A stretch of 60,425 nucleotides of DNA from Streptomyces hayashii (GTDB lineage: Bacteria; Actinomycetota; Actinomycetes; Streptomycetales; Streptomycetaceae): contig NZ_JAHHIU010000017.1 of the NCBI RefSeq assembly GCF_024539815.1, forward strand, positions 1-60,425, written 5' to 3'. Below, piece by piece: positions 43,837 through 53,646 of this stretch (the first letter of the stretch is position 1; every line of letters starts with the position of its first letter). A model generated the notes under the pieces. That model saw only the letters and a program-made list of their open reading frames with translations, had not been told where the DNA came from and did not search any database. The position numbers were made by a program, and so were the translations under genes.

Positions 43837-45303
43837 TCACCTCTCCGGTTCGGAGGGCTCCCCGTCCGTCGCCCTGGACACCCGGTCGCGGATCGCGAAC
43901 CAGCCGGCTGCGAGCGCGACCGCGACCACCGGGATCAGCAGGAGCGTCCTGCGGCCGACCTCGGGGTCGTCCCACATCAGGCCGAGGACCGCGATCAGGA
44001 AGGCGATCGTGGCGATCTCCGTGGCCGGGCTGCCCGGGAGGCGGAAGGAGGGCCGCTGCACGAGCCCCGCCCGGGCGCGTCGGACGAAGACCAGGTGACA
44101 GACCATGATGATCACCCAGGTGCTGATGACGCCGAGGGAGGCGACGTTCAGCACGATCTCGAAGGCCTGGCTGGGCACGAGGAAGTTCAGGCCGACGCCG
44201 AGGACGCACACCGCGCAGGTCAGCAGGATGCCGCCGTAGGGGACCTGGCTGCGGTTCATGCGGGCGGTGAACCTGGGCGCGGAACCCGCCATGGCCATGG
44301 AGCGCAGGATGCGGCCGGTGGAGTACAGGCCCGAGTTCAGGGAGGACATGGCGGCCGTCAGGACCACCAGGTTCATCACGTCACCTGCGCCCGAGACGCC
44401 GATCTTCGACAGGACCGTGACGAAGGGGCTCTCGTCGCCCGAGTACAGCGAACCGGGCAGCAGCAGGGCGAGCAGGACGACCGAGCCGACGTAGAACAGG
44501 CCGACGCGCCACATGATGGAGTTCACCGCGCGCGGGACGATCTTCTCGGGGTTCGCGGTCTCGCCCGCGGCGACGCCGACCAGTTCCAGCGCCGCGTAGG
44601 CGAAGATCACGCCCTGCATGACGAGGACCACGGGCATGGCGCCGTGCGGGAGGAGGCCGCCGTGGTCCGTGATCACACCCGGGCCGGGCGTCTGGCCGCC
44701 CACCTCGTGACCGGTGGCGAGCAGGAAGATGCCGACGCACATGAAGGCGACGAGGGTGGCGACCTTGACGATCGCGAACCAGAACTCCATCTCGCCGAAG
44801 ATCTTCACCGAGATCAGGTTGACCGCCAGCACCACCGCGAGCGCGACCAGCGCGAGCACCCACTGGGGGATGCTCGTGAACATGCTCCAGTAGTGCGTGT
44901 ACAGCGCGATCGCGGTGATGTCGGCGATACCGGTCGTGGACCAGTTCAGGAAGTACATCCAGCCGGCGACATAGGCGCCCTTCTCGCCGAGGAACTCGCG
45001 CGCGTACGACACGAACGAGCCGGAGGAGGGCCGGTACAGGACCAGCTCGCCGAGGGCCCGGACCACGAAGAAGGCGAAGACGCCGCAGACCAGGTAGGCG
45101 AGCGCGAGAGCCGGGCCCGCACTGTGCAGGCGTCCTCCCGCGCCCAGGAAGAGGCCGGTGCCGATGGCGCCGCCGATGGCGATCATGTTGACGTGGCGGT
45201 GCTTGAGGTCCTTGCTGTAGCCGGCGTCGCCCGCGTCCACGGGTGTCGCGGTCGCCTGGGGGTGGGCGGCGACTTCGGCCGTGCGCACGCTGTCCTTGCT
45301 CAC
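43837..45303 (-). CDS. Amino-acid permease (APC superfamily, AAT group)
   Basis: The GTG at 45303 gives 488 residues with 12 predicted membrane helices. The consensus first helix is [20 protein letters not shown], followed by [21 protein letters not shown] and [19 protein letters not shown], all typical of the AAT family (GabP, AnsP, AroP). The closest guess from these segments is L-asparagine or GABA-type substrate. It is divergent from the MerR regulator, with 232 bases between them that may hold shared control. Confidence 0.9.
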   Translation of the reverse strand: MSKDSVRTAEVAAHPQATATPVDAGDAGYSKDLKHRHVNMIAIGGAIGTGLFLGAGGRLHSAGPALALAYLVCGVFAFFVVRALGELVLYRPSSGSFVSYAREFLGEKGAYVAGWMYFLNWSTTGIADITAIALYTHYWSMFTSIPQWVLALVALAVVLAVNLISVKIFGEMEFWFAIVKVATLVAFMCVGIFLLATGHEVGGQTPGPGVITDHGGLLPHGAMPVVLVMQGVIFAYAALELVGVAAGETANPEKIVPRAVNSIMWRVGLFYVGSVVLLALLLPGSLYSGDESPFVTVLSKIGVSGAGDVMNLVVLTAAMSSLNSGLYSTGRILRSMAMAGSAPRFTARMNRSQVPYGGILLTCAVCVLGVGLNFLVPSQAFEIVLNVASLGVISTWVIIMVCHLVFVRRARAGLVQRPSFRLPGSPATEIATIAFLIAVLGLMWDDPEVGRRTLLLIPVVAVALAAGWFAIRDRVSRATDGEPSEPER

Positions 45304-45522
45304 GGGGGGTTCCACTTTCTGGTGCGCCCGGGCCTGATGAGCCCGGGTGTCCGTACGGTCGTGGCCCGCGGCTCCCGGGCAGGGGCACAGACCAACGCAG
45401 CACCTGCCCCGAGCACAGGGTGGCCATGCGGTGGCCGGCGTCACACAGCGTCGCTTCTCACAGGACCCTCACCGCGGCTCCGCACCGCGACTTCCCGGGT
45501 TTCACAGCACCGGTGTCACAGC

Positions 45523-45528
45523 GATACT
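45523..45528 (+). promoter_or_regulatory. -10 box for a leaderless MerR gene
   Basis: GATACT ends 7 bases before the ATG at 45536 with no ribosome binding site between. TTCACA at 45501-45506 lies 16 bases upstream as a possible -35. MerR autorepression of this promoter is plausible. Confidence 0.45.
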
Positions 45529-45535
45529 GCTGCAC

Positions 45536-46249
45536 ATGACGATCGAGACCGAGGAGCCGGCCCTCACGGTCGACGAGCTGGCGGCCCGGGCGGGGGTCAC
45601 GGTGCGCACCGTGCGCTTCTACTCCACCAAGGGGCTGCTGCCGCCGCCGGTCATCGGTCCGCGCCGGGTGGGCCACTACGGCCCCGGGCATCTCGCCCGT
45701 CTCGCGCTGATCGAGGAGCTGCGCGAGCAGGGCCTGACGCTGGCGGCGATCGAGCGGTACCTGGACCGGCTGCCGCCCGGGCTGGACGCCCATGACCTCG
45801 CCGTGCACCGGGCCGTGGTGGCCTCCTGGGCGCCGGACGCGGTGGAGACCGTGACCCGGGACGAGCTTCGGCGCAGGGCCGGGCGGCCGCTCGGCGAGGA
45901 GGACGTGGACCGGCTCGTCGCGATGAACGTCGTACGCCGCGAGCAGGACGGGTACGGCGTCGACCCCGGACTGCTGCGCCTCGGCGTGCGGCTCCTGGAC
46001 GTGCCGCTGTCGCAGGAGTCGATCCGCGCCGCGCGCGCCGTCCTCGTCGACCACGCGCGCGCCGCGGCACACGAACTGTCGCGGCTGCTGCGCGAGGAGG
46101 TTCCGGAGCGCGACGCGCAGGCGGTGCGCTCGCTGTCGGCGCACATGCAGCCCCTGGTCGTGCAGGCGCTGCTGACGGCCTTCCAGCGCTCGCTCACCGA
46201 GGAACTGCGGGAATGGCTCGGGGAGCCGCCGTCCGACGGCTCCCCCTGA
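45536..46249 (+). CDS. MerR-family transcriptional regulator
   Basis: The product is 237 residues. The winged helix-turn-helix covers about 10-75 (LTVDELAARAGVTVRTVRFY, STKGLLPPPVIGPRRVGHYG). A dimerisation helix follows (LIEELREQGLTLAAIERYLD) and the rest is a larger, mostly helical C-terminal domain with no Cys pair, so not a metal sensor. Its stop is 12 bases from the stop of the convergent fadB-like gene. Regulation of the adjacent beta-oxidation genes or of the divergent permease is possible but unproven. The transcript may be leaderless. Confidence 0.88.
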   Translation: MTIETEEPALTVDELAARAGVTVRTVRFYSTKGLLPPPVIGPRRVGHYGPGHLARLALIEELREQGLTLAAIERYLDRLPPGLDAHDLAVHRAVVASWAPDAVETVTRDELRRRAGRPLGEEDVDRLVAMNVVRREQDGYGVDPGLLRLGVRLLDVPLSQESIRAARAVLVDHARAAAHELSRLLREEVPERDAQAVRSLSAHMQPLVVQALLTAFQRSLTEELREWLGEPPSDGSP

Positions 46250-46261
46250 GACGCCCGTCGC

Positions 46262-48439
46262 TCAGCGCGCGTCCGTGAAGGTCTCCCCGTTCTCCGCCTT
46301 CGCCACCAGCAGCGCGGGCGGGGTGAAGCGGTCTCCGTAGCGTTCGGCGAGTTCCCGCGCGCGTGCCACGAAGCCGGGCAGGCCGCCCTCGTAGCCGTTG
46401 ACGTACTGGAGCACGCCGCCGGTCCAGCCGGGGAAGCCGATGCCGAGGAGGGAGCCGATGTTGGCGTCGGCGACCGAGGTCAGGACGCCTTCCTCCAGGA
46501 GCCTGACGGTGTCGAGGGCCTCGGAGAACAGCATGCGCTCCTGCATGTCCTCGAACGGGATCGCGGCGCCCGCGCGCGTGAAGTGCTCGCGCAGACCCGG
46601 CCACAGCCCGGCCCGGCGGCCGTCCTCGGCGTACTCGTAGAAGCCCGCTCCCCCGCTGCGCCCGGTGCGCCCGAACTCGTCGACCATGCGGTCGACGACC
46701 GCTTCGGCGGGGTGCGCGGCCCAGGTCCCGCCGGCCTCCTCGACGGCTCGCCTCGACTCACGGCGGATCTTCTGCGGGAGGGTGAGCGTCAGCTCGTCCA
46801 TCAGGGAGAGCACCTTGGCCGGGTAGCCGGCCTGTGCGGCGGCCTGCTCCACCGACGCGGGCTCGATGCCCTCGCCGACCATCGCGACGCCCTCGTTGAT
46901 GAAGTGGCCGATCACCCGGGAGGTGAAGAAGCCGCGCGAGTCGTTGACGACGATCGGGGTCTTCCTGATCTGCCGGACCAGGTCGAAGGCGCGCGCGAGC
47001 GCCTCGTCGCCGGTGCGCCCGCCCTTGATGATCTCGACGAGGGGCATCTTGTCGACCGGGGAGAAGAAGTGGAGGCCGACGAAGTCGCCCTGGCGCTCGA
47101 CGCCCTCGGCCAGTGCGGTGATGGGCAGGGTGGAGGTGTTGGAGCACAGCAGGGCGTCGGGGGCCACGATGTGCTCGATCTCCTGGAAGACCTTGTGCTT
47201 GAGGGCGGTGTCCTCGAAGACGGCCTCGATGACGGCGTCGCACCCGGCCAGGTCGGCGGGGTCGGCGGTGGGCGTGATGCGGGCGAGCAGCGCGTCCGCC
47301 TTCTCCTGCGTGGTGCGGCCCCGGGCGACGGCCTTGGCGCAGAGCTTCTCGGAGTAGCCCTTGCCCTTGACCGCGGCCTCCAGGGAGACGTCCTTCAGGA
47401 CGACGTCGATGCCCGCGCGGGCGCACGCGTAGGCGATGCCCGCGCCCATCATCCCGGCGCCGAGGACGGCGGCCCTGCGCACCGTGCGGGGCTCGACCCC
47501 CTGGGGGCGGCTGACGCCGGAGTTGACGGCCTGGAGGTCGAAGAAGAACGCCTGGATCATGTTCTTCGACGTCTGTCCGGCGGCCAGCTCGACGAAGTAG
47601 CGGGCCTCGATGATCTGCGCGGTGTGGAAGTCGACCTGGGCGCCCTCGACGGCCGCGGCGAGGATGGCGCGGGGCGCCGGGTAGGGGGCGCCGTTGGTCT
47701 CCTTGCGCAGACTGGCCGGGAAGGCGGGCAGGTTGGCGGCGAACCGGGGGTTCGACGGGGTGCCGCCGGGGATGCGGTGGCCCGGCTCGTCCCAGGGCTG
47801 GCGCGACTCGGGGTGGGCGTCGACGTAGGCGCGCGCCTTGGCGAGGAGCTCTTCGGGCGTGGCGGCGACCTCGTGGACGAGGCCGTTCTCCAGGGCCTGG
47901 CGGGGGCTGTACTGGTTGCCCTTGAGGAGGACCTTGAGCAGGGCGTCGGTGATGCCCAGCAGGCGCACGGTGCGCACGACGCCGCCGCCTCCGGGGAGGA
48001 GGCCGAGGGTGACCTCGGGGCAGCCGATCTTCGAGCCGGGCGCGTCGAGGGCGACACGGTGGTGGCAGGCGAGGGCGAGCTCGAAACCGCCGCCGAGGGC
48101 CGCGCCGTTCAGGGCGGCGACGACGGGCTTGCCGAGGGTCTCGATGCGGCGGAGGTTGCGCTTGATCTCCAGGCCGCCCTCGAAGAGCTCGCGGGCCGTG
48201 TCGGGGGTGACGCGGATCAGGTCGCGCAGGTCGCCGCCGGCGAAGAAGGTCTTCTTGGCGGAGGTGAGGACGATGCCCCGGATGGAGTCCTTCTCGGCCT
48301 CCAGGCGGTCGGTGACCGCGGCGAGCGAGGCGCGGAAGGCCGCGTTCATGGTGTTCGCGGACTGGTCGGGGTCGTCGAGTACGAGGGTGACGAGGCCGGT
48401 GCGGTCCTGTTCCCAGCGGATGGCGGTGCTCTGTGTCAT
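46262..48439 (-). CDS. fadB: Fused enoyl-CoA hydratase/3-hydroxyacyl-CoA dehydrogenase
   Basis: The product is 725 residues, full length for the multifunctional beta-oxidation protein. The N-terminal crotonase domain has FFAGGDLRDLI and NGAALGGGFELALACHHRVA, with catalytic Glu in GGGFELA. The C-terminal part is a 3-hydroxyacyl-CoA dehydrogenase with the NAD motif VLGAGMMGAGIAYACARAG near 330 and the NTSTLPITALAEG and LHFFSPVDKMPLVEII active-site segments. It hydrates enoyl-CoA and oxidises the 3-hydroxyacyl-CoA. It lies 41 bases after fadA on the same strand, a classical pair. FadJ would be an equally acceptable name. Confidence 0.95.
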   Translation of the reverse strand: MTQSTAIRWEQDRTGLVTLVLDDPDQSANTMNAAFRASLAAVTDRLEAEKDSIRGIVLTSAKKTFFAGGDLRDLIRVTPDTARELFEGGLEIKRNLRRIETLGKPVVAALNGAALGGGFELALACHHRVALDAPGSKIGCPEVTLGLLPGGGGVVRTVRLLGITDALLKVLLKGNQYSPRQALENGLVHEVAATPEELLAKARAYVDAHPESRQPWDEPGHRIPGGTPSNPRFAANLPAFPASLRKETNGAPYPAPRAILAAAVEGAQVDFHTAQIIEARYFVELAAGQTSKNMIQAFFFDLQAVNSGVSRPQGVEPRTVRRAAVLGAGMMGAGIAYACARAGIDVVLKDVSLEAAVKGKGYSEKLCAKAVARGRTTQEKADALLARITPTADPADLAGCDAVIEAVFEDTALKHKVFQEIEHIVAPDALLCSNTSTLPITALAEGVERQGDFVGLHFFSPVDKMPLVEIIKGGRTGDEALARAFDLVRQIRKTPIVVNDSRGFFTSRVIGHFINEGVAMVGEGIEPASVEQAAAQAGYPAKVLSLMDELTLTLPQKIRRESRRAVEEAGGTWAAHPAEAVVDRMVDEFGRTGRSGGAGFYEYAEDGRRAGLWPGLREHFTRAGAAIPFEDMQERMLFSEALDTVRLLEEGVLTSVADANIGSLLGIGFPGWTGGVLQYVNGYEGGLPGFVARARELAERYGDRFTPPALLVAKAENGETFTDAR

Positions 48440-48480
48440 GACGGGGTCTCCGGAGAAGTCGTGGGGTTCCGCTGGGGTGG

Positions 48481-49695
48481 TCAGACGCGTTCGACGATCG
48501 TGGCGATGCCCATCCCGCCGCCGACGCAGAGGGTGGCCAGGCCGTAGCGCTTGTCCTGGCGCTCCAGCTCGTCGACGAGCGTGCCGAGGATCATCGCGCC
48601 GGTGGCGCCGAGGGGATGGCCCAGGGCGATGGCGCCGCCGTTGACGTTCACCTTGTCCAAAGACAGGCCCATGTCCTTGACGAAGCGCAGGACGACGGCC
48701 GCGAACGCCTCGTTGATCTCGACCAAATCGATGTCGTCGATCGTCAGGCCCGCCTTCGCGAGGGCCTTGCGGGTGGCGGGCGCGGGACCCGTGAGCATGA
48801 TCGTCGGCTCCGAGCCGGAGACGGCCGCCGACACGATCCGCGCGCGCGGGGTGAGTCCGTTGCGCTCGCCGACCTCCTTGGTGCCGATCGCGACCAGGGA
48901 GGCGCCGTCGACGATGCCGGAGGAGTTGCCCGCGTGGTGGACGTGGTCGATCTTCTCCACCCAGTGGTACTTCTGCAGGGCGACCGCGTCGAAGCCGCCC
49001 AGCTCGCCGATGTCGGCGAAGGAGGGCTTCAGTTTGCCCAGCGAGTCGGCTGTGGTGCCGGGGCGCGGGTGCTCGTCGTGGTCGAGGACGACCAGGCCGG
49101 CACGGTCCTTCACCGGGACGACCGAGCGGTCGAAGCGGCCTTCCTTCCAGGCCGTCGCCGCCCGCTCCTGGGACAGGGCCGCGTACTCGTCGACGTCACG
49201 CCGGGAGAAGCCCTCGATGGTCGCGATGAGGTCGGCGCCGATGCCCTGCGGCACGAAGTTCACGGCCAGGTTGGTCATCGGGTCGTTGAACCAGGCGCCG
49301 CCGTCCGAGGCCATCGGCACCCGGGACATGGACTCGACGCCACCCGCGAGAACCAGGTCCTCCCAGCCCGAACGGACCTTCATGGCGGCCAGGTTGACCG
49401 CTTCCAGGCCCGAGGCGCAGAAGCGGTTCTCCTGCACGCCCGCCACGGTGTCGGGCAGGCCGGCGGCGATCGCGGCGGTGCGCGCGATGTCGGAGCCCTG
49501 GTCGCCCACGGGGCTGACCACGCCGAGCACGATGTCGTCGACGGCGGCCGGGTCGAGGCCGGGGAAGCGGTCGCGGAGCTCGTGGATGAGGCCGACGACG
49601 AGGTCGATGGGCTTCGTGCCGTGCAGGGCGCCGTTCGCCTTGCCGCGCCCGCGCGGGGTGCGGATCGCGTCGTACACGTACGCTTCGGTGCTCAC
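48481..49695 (-). CDS. fadA: Acetyl-CoA C-acyltransferase (thiolase)
   Basis: The product is 404 residues. The nucleophilic C93 is in [11 protein letters not shown]; the second half of the active site is [15 protein letters not shown] (His) and CVGGGMGIA (acid/base Cys). ESMSRVPMA and NEAFAAV are further thiolase landmarks. It cleaves 3-ketoacyl-CoA in the last step of beta-oxidation. It is followed by the multifunctional fadB-like gene, and preceded after 40 bases by a CoA-transferase on the same strand, so the three may form one operon. Confidence 0.95.
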   Translation of the reverse strand: MSTEAYVYDAIRTPRGRGKANGALHGTKPIDLVVGLIHELRDRFPGLDPAAVDDIVLGVVSPVGDQGSDIARTAAIAAGLPDTVAGVQENRFCASGLEAVNLAAMKVRSGWEDLVLAGGVESMSRVPMASDGGAWFNDPMTNLAVNFVPQGIGADLIATIEGFSRRDVDEYAALSQERAATAWKEGRFDRSVVPVKDRAGLVVLDHDEHPRPGTTADSLGKLKPSFADIGELGGFDAVALQKYHWVEKIDHVHHAGNSSGIVDGASLVAIGTKEVGERNGLTPRARIVSAAVSGSEPTIMLTGPAPATRKALAKAGLTIDDIDLVEINEAFAAVVLRFVKDMGLSLDKVNVNGGAIALGHPLGATGAMILGTLVDELERQDKRYGLATLCVGGGMGIATIVERV

Positions 49696-49735
49696 AGGTC
49701 AAGCCTTTCGGGAGGGTGGGCCGCGCCGGGCGGGG

Positions 49736-50905
49736 TCAGTCGCCCCGGGACGGAGTGTTCGGGGAGGGCTGCTCGGGGTCCGTCGCGCGGTCGGGTATGT
49801 CCCAGTCGCCGGCCACCTCGCGGCTGTGGGCGCCGGGCAGGGCCGGCCCGGTGCGGACGGCCGTGGGCGTCGCGGAGAACCGGGGCGCGGGGGCCGGCTG
49901 GGTGATGCCGCCGTGGTCGGTGAAGGTGCCCCGGGCCGCGAGGTGCGGGTGGTGCGGGGCCTCGCGCAGCGACAGCACGGGCGCCACGCAGGCGTCGGAC
50001 CCCTCGAAGACGGCCGTCCACTCGGCGCGGGTGCGGGTCCTGAAACGGGCGGCGACGGCTTCCCGCAGCTCTCCCCAGCGCGTCCAGTCCCTGCGCGCGT
50101 CGCGGAAGTCCCCGAGACCCATCAGGTCCACGAACTCGTCGTAGAACTGCGGCTCCAGCGCGCCGACCGCCATGTGGCCGCCGTCGGCGGTCTCGTAGGT
50201 CCCGTAGTACGGGCAGCCGCCGTCGAGGAGGTTGGCGCCGCGCCGGTCCTGCCAGCCGCCGGCCGCGAGCATGCCGTGGATCATCGCGGAGAGGTGGGCG
50301 ACGCCGTCGACGATGGCCGCGTCGACGACCTGGCCGACGCCGCTCTCGCGCGCGTGGTGCAGGGCCGCGAGGACGCCGACCACGAGGTACAGGGAGCCGC
50401 CCGCGTAGTCGCCGAGCAGGTTGGCGGGGACCGGCGGCGGCTGGCCGGGGGCGCCGATCATGCCGAGGGCGCCGGTGAGGGCGATGTAGGCGACGTCGTG
50501 GCCGGCGCGGTGGGCGAGCGGGCCCTCCTGGCCCCAGCCGGTCATCCGGCCGTAGACCAATCGGGGGTTGCGGGCGTGGCAGTCCGCGGGGCCCACGCCG
50601 AGACGCTCGGCCACGCCGGGCCGGTTGCCCTCGATGAGGACGTCGGCGCGGGAGACGAGATCGAGGACGCGCGCGGGGCCGTCCGCCGCCTTCAGGTCGA
50701 CGATCACCGAGCGCTTGTTGCGGTTGGTGACATCGCAGGCCGGGTCGATGGCGAGGGAGGATCCGCCGGGGCGGTCCACCCGGACGACGTCGGCGCCGAG
50801 GTCGGCCAGGAGCATGCCGGCGAAGGGCCCGGGGCCGATCCCGGCGAGCTCCACCACCCGCACTCCGGCCAGCGGGCCCGGCCCGGCCGTACGTCCCGTC
50901 GTCAT
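49736..50905 (-). CDS. CaiB/BaiF-family CoA transferase (alpha-methylacyl-CoA racemase-like)
   Basis: The ATG at 50905 follows AAGGGGG and gives 389 residues. The class III CoA-transferase landmarks are [65 protein letters not shown] and the substrate region [17 protein letters not shown]. The GHDVAYIA and [19 protein letters not shown] segments fit the racemase (Amacr/MCR) group better than formyl-CoA transferase. Amacr epimerises 2-methyl-branched acyl-CoAs, matching the branched fatty acids of actinomycetes and the neighbouring beta-oxidation genes. Confidence 0.9.
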   Translation of the reverse strand: MTTGRTAGPGPLAGVRVVELAGIGPGPFAGMLLADLGADVVRVDRPGGSSLAIDPACDVTNRNKRSVIVDLKAADGPARVLDLVSRADVLIEGNRPGVAERLGVGPADCHARNPRLVYGRMTGWGQEGPLAHRAGHDVAYIALTGALGMIGAPGQPPPVPANLLGDYAGGSLYLVVGVLAALHHARESGVGQVVDAAIVDGVAHLSAMIHGMLAAGGWQDRRGANLLDGGCPYYGTYETADGGHMAVGALEPQFYDEFVDLMGLGDFRDARRDWTRWGELREAVAARFRTRTRAEWTAVFEGSDACVAPVLSLREAPHHPHLAARGTFTDHGGITQPAPAPRFSATPTAVRTGPALPGAHSREVAGDWDIPDRATDPEQPSPNTPSRGD

Positions 50906-50921
50906 CCGGCCCCCTTGCTGT

Positions 50922-50942
50922 GACACAACCGATGTAACACCA
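50922..50942. promoter_or_regulatory. Imperfect palindrome in the promoter region of the CoA-transferase gene
   Basis: GTGACACAACCGATGTAACAC has mirrored GTGNNAC/GTNNCAC ends and lies 15-35 bases upstream of the start at 50905, in the divergent gap 50906-51088. It resembles TetR-type operators. No regulator is adjacent, so this is a weak call. Confidence 0.3.
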
Positions 50943-51088
50943 GTGATGCTATGAACGCGATGGAGAGGACACAAGAGCTGAGCGAGCAAGCGCTTGGACA
51001 CTTCGGGGACACCTGCCGTCGGGCTCCGCACTCCTCACGCTAGCCTCAGCCACCGACAGCGGCGCGGGCTGCACGGCAAAGGGGTGTC

Positions 51089-52267
51089 ATGAGCAGGCTG
51101 AAAAGGTCGGACCGTCCGTACGACATCGTGCTCTTCGGGGCCACCGGCTTCGTCGGGACGCTCACCGCGGAGTACCTCGCCGCGCACGCGCCCGCCGACG
51201 TCCGCTGGGCGATCGCCGGACGCGACGAGACGAGACTGAGGCGGCTGCGCGAACGGCTCGGCGTCGGCGACGGCGTAGGGGTGCTGCGGGCCGACGTCTC
51301 GGACCCGGCGTCGCTGCGCGCCCTCGCGGAACACGCGCGCGTGGTGGCCACGACGGTGGGCCCCTACGTGCGCTACGGCGAGGATCTCGTGGCCGCCTGC
51401 GCGGACACCGGCGCCGACTACCTCGACCTCACCGGCGAGCCGGAGTTCGTGGACCTGATGTACGTGCGGCACGACGCACGCGCGCGGGAGACGGGGTCCC
51501 GGCTGCTCCACGCGTGCGGCTTCGACTCGGTCCCGCACGACCTGGGCGCGTACTTCACCGTCCGGCAGCTCCCCGAGGGCGTGCCGCTGACCGTGGACGG
51601 ATTCGTGACCGCCGACGCCTCGTTCTCGGGCGGCACCTTCGCCTCCGCGCTCGGCCAGTTCGCCCGCGGCCGGCAGATGGCGGCCGCCGCGCGGGAGCGG
51701 GGACGGCACGAACCCCGGCTGGTGGGACGGCGCGCCGCCGCGCCGGTGGGCGTGCCCCGGTTCGCCCCGGAGGTCGGCGCCTGGGCCCTGCCGCTGCCGA
51801 CCGTCGACGCGCAGATCGTGCTCCGGTCGGCACGGGCGCTGCAGCGCTACGGACCCGACTTCCGCTACCGGCACTACGCCGCGGTACGGCGGCTGCCCGT
51901 CGCCGTGGGCGGCGTCGCGGCGGTGGGCGCGCTGGCCGCGGCGGCCCAGCTGCCGCCGGCCCGGCGCTGGCTGTCCGACCGGCTCAAGCCGGGCGAGGGC
52001 CCGAGCGCGCAGAAGCGGGCGCGCAGCTGGTTCTCGGTCCGGTTCGTCGGCGAGGGCGGCGGACGCCGGGTGTACACCGAGGTCGCGGGCGGCGACCCCG
52101 GCTACGACGAGACGGCGAAGATGTTCGCCGAGGCGGCGCTGGCCCTCGTCTGCGACGCCCTCCCGCCGACGGCGGGGCAGGTCACCACCGCGGTGGCCAT
52201 GGGCGACGCGCTCACCGAGCGGCTCACCCGGGCGGGCATCCGGTTCCGCGTCGCGGCGCGCGGCTGA
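51089..52267 (+). CDS. Trans-acting enoyl reductase-like/saccharopine dehydrogenase-family protein
   Basis: The product is 392 residues. The N-terminal Rossmann motif VLFGATGFVGTLTAEYLAAH is at about 14-33. VVATTVGPYVRYGEDLVAAC and DYLDLTGEPEFVDLM are typical of the group that includes the mycobacterial trans-acting enoyl reductase. LLHACGFDSVPHDLGAYF is another hallmark. A hydrophobic helix near 270-290 (VAVGGVAAVGALAAAAQLPP) may anchor it in the membrane. In mycobacteria the enzyme reduces enoyl intermediates in dimycocerosate synthesis; in Streptomyces the substrate is unknown. Confidence 0.85.
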   Translation: MSRLKRSDRPYDIVLFGATGFVGTLTAEYLAAHAPADVRWAIAGRDETRLRRLRERLGVGDGVGVLRADVSDPASLRALAEHARVVATTVGPYVRYGEDLVAACADTGADYLDLTGEPEFVDLMYVRHDARARETGSRLLHACGFDSVPHDLGAYFTVRQLPEGVPLTVDGFVTADASFSGGTFASALGQFARGRQMAAAARERGRHEPRLVGRRAAAPVGVPRFAPEVGAWALPLPTVDAQIVLRSARALQRYGPDFRYRHYAAVRRLPVAVGGVAAVGALAAAAQLPPARRWLSDRLKPGEGPSAQKRARSWFSVRFVGEGGGRRVYTEVAGGDPGYDETAKMFAEAALALVCDALPPTAGQVTTAVAMGDALTERLTRAGIRFRVAARG

Positions 52268-52307
52268 GGCGCCCCGCGCTCTCCTCGTCGCCCGCTGCGC
52301 GCCGGGC

Positions 52308-52454
52308 TCAGACCGGCCACTGCACGAGCGTGTAGATCATGCCGACGATCCAGCCGAGCCCGGCCAGGACGGCGAGGACCAGCGCGGCGTTCACGGCACG
52401 CTCGACGGGCCGGTCCGGGTCGGCGAGGGGCTTGGGAGCACGGTGGGTGGTCAT
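52308..52454 (-). CDS. 48-residue single-pass membrane protein
   Basis: The ATG at 52454 (AGGG at good distance) opens MTTHRAPKPLADPDRPVERA, then one hydrophobic helix AALVLAVLAGLGWIVGMIYTL and ends VQWPV. Length, ribosome site and helix support a real gene. Function is unknown. Confidence 0.75.
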   Translation of the reverse strand: MTTHRAPKPLADPDRPVERAVNAALVLAVLAGLGWIVGMIYTLVQWPV

Positions 52455-52728
52455 GCGGCCACCCTGCCGACCGTACGGGCGTGCGCACATCCGTGCGCGT
52501 ACTCAGACTCCGTACTCAGACTCGCTGCTCGGACGGCGCACCCAGGCGGCGCGCGCGTACGGGGGCGGCCCGGACGGACGCCCCGGGCCGTCCCCTCCCC
52601 TGCCCTTGCCTCCGGTTTGAGACTTCTCCCGCCGGACGCCCGGCAACCGCGCTGCGAACTGCCAACAAGCAGTTCAATGAAACGATTGAAGCCACTGATC
52701 GCAGCGATCGGACGAGAAGGGGAGCAGC

Positions 52729-52917
52729 ATGAAGTTCGTTCTCGAAGTCACCGTCGACGAGGGCGCGTTGGCCCAGGACCCGGTGGGCGAGCTGGGGCGC
52801 ATCCTGCGGTACTGGGGCGGCAACCTGAAGCACTACGCCCTGGAGGCCGGGGACGGCTCGGCGGTGTACGACTCCGCCTACGCCGAGGTGGGCCGGTGGC
52901 GGATCGTCGCCTCCTGA
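52729..52917 (+). CDS. Conserved-looking 62-residue hypothetical protein
   Basis: The ATG at 52729 is preceded by AAGGGGAGCAGC, an excellent ribosome site. The sequence is MKFVLEVTVDEGALAQDPVG followed by a helix (GELGRILRYWGGNL) and a short beta region ending GRWRIVAS. It looks like a small alpha/beta fold. It overlaps the convergent endonuclease V gene by 40 bases at the 3' ends. No function can be assigned. Confidence 0.8.
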   Translation: MKFVLEVTVDEGALAQDPVGELGRILRYWGGNLKHYALEAGDGSAVYDSAYAEVGRWRIVAS

Positions 52918-53588
52918 AGCGCCGCGCGGCACAGTGAGTCCGCCCTGCGGGTGGTCTCCGGAAGGCGGAACCGCGGGGTGAGGGCGAGCGTGTGGGCGCA
53001 GGCGCCGTCCAGGTCGACGCGGTGGCCCACGGACACGAAGACCGGCTTCACACCGGTCCGGGTGCGCAGTGCGCGCCCCACTTCGTCGTCCCCGGCCATC
53101 AGCGGGGACGCCGACCCGCGCGGCGCGCCGGGGTCGTCGTAGGTGAAGACGAAGGGGTTCTTGGCGACGCCGACGGTGGGCAGTCCGGTGAGGACCCCGA
53201 GGTGGCTGGCGAGGCCGAAACGGCGCGGGTGGGCGAGACCGTAGCCGTCGCAGACGACGAGGCCGGGCGGGCACGGCAGGGCGTCCAGCGCGGCGAGCAC
53301 GGTGGGGATCTCGCGGAACGCGAGCAGCCCGGGGACGTAGGGGAAGGAGATCCGCCCGACGGCGGTCGCCTCGGCGACGACGTCGAGGCTCGCCGCGTCC
53401 AGCACGACCGCGGCCGCCGCGACGGCGTCCCGCTCGTCGTCGTAGGCGACGTCGACCCCTGTCACGTGTCCCGACCCGGGCGGCGGCCCGGGCTGGTCGA
53501 GCACCACTCGGGCCCGCAGCTCGTCCTGGACGGCGCGGGCCTCCTCCTCGGTCGCGGGCCAGCCCGCGGGAATGCTTACGGTCGTCAT
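52878..53588 (-). CDS. nfi: Endonuclease V (deoxyinosine repair)
   Basis: The product is 236 residues. Landmarks are VTGVDVAYDDERDAVAAAAV (metal-binding Asp), ISFPYVPGLLAFREIP (the PYIPG-x2-FRE motif that recognises the mismatch base, with metal Glu), VCDGYGLAHPRRFGLASHLG and VGVAKNPFV. The enzyme nicks DNA one base past deoxyinosine or deoxyuridine. It converges on and overlaps by 40 bases the 62-residue gene. Confidence 0.93.
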   Translation of the reverse strand: MTTVSIPAGWPATEEEARAVQDELRARVVLDQPGPPPGSGHVTGVDVAYDDERDAVAAAAVVLDAASLDVVAEATAVGRISFPYVPGLLAFREIPTVLAALDALPCPPGLVVCDGYGLAHPRRFGLASHLGVLTGLPTVGVAKNPFVFTYDDPGAPRGSASPLMAGDDEVGRALRTRTGVKPVFVSVGHRVDLDGACAHTLALTPRFRLPETTRRADSLCRAALQEATIRHRPTSA

Positions 53589-53646
53589 GGTGGTGACGAG
53601 CGTACGGCTCCCGCGGACGGGCCCGCGATCACGTTTCGGCGGGGAG

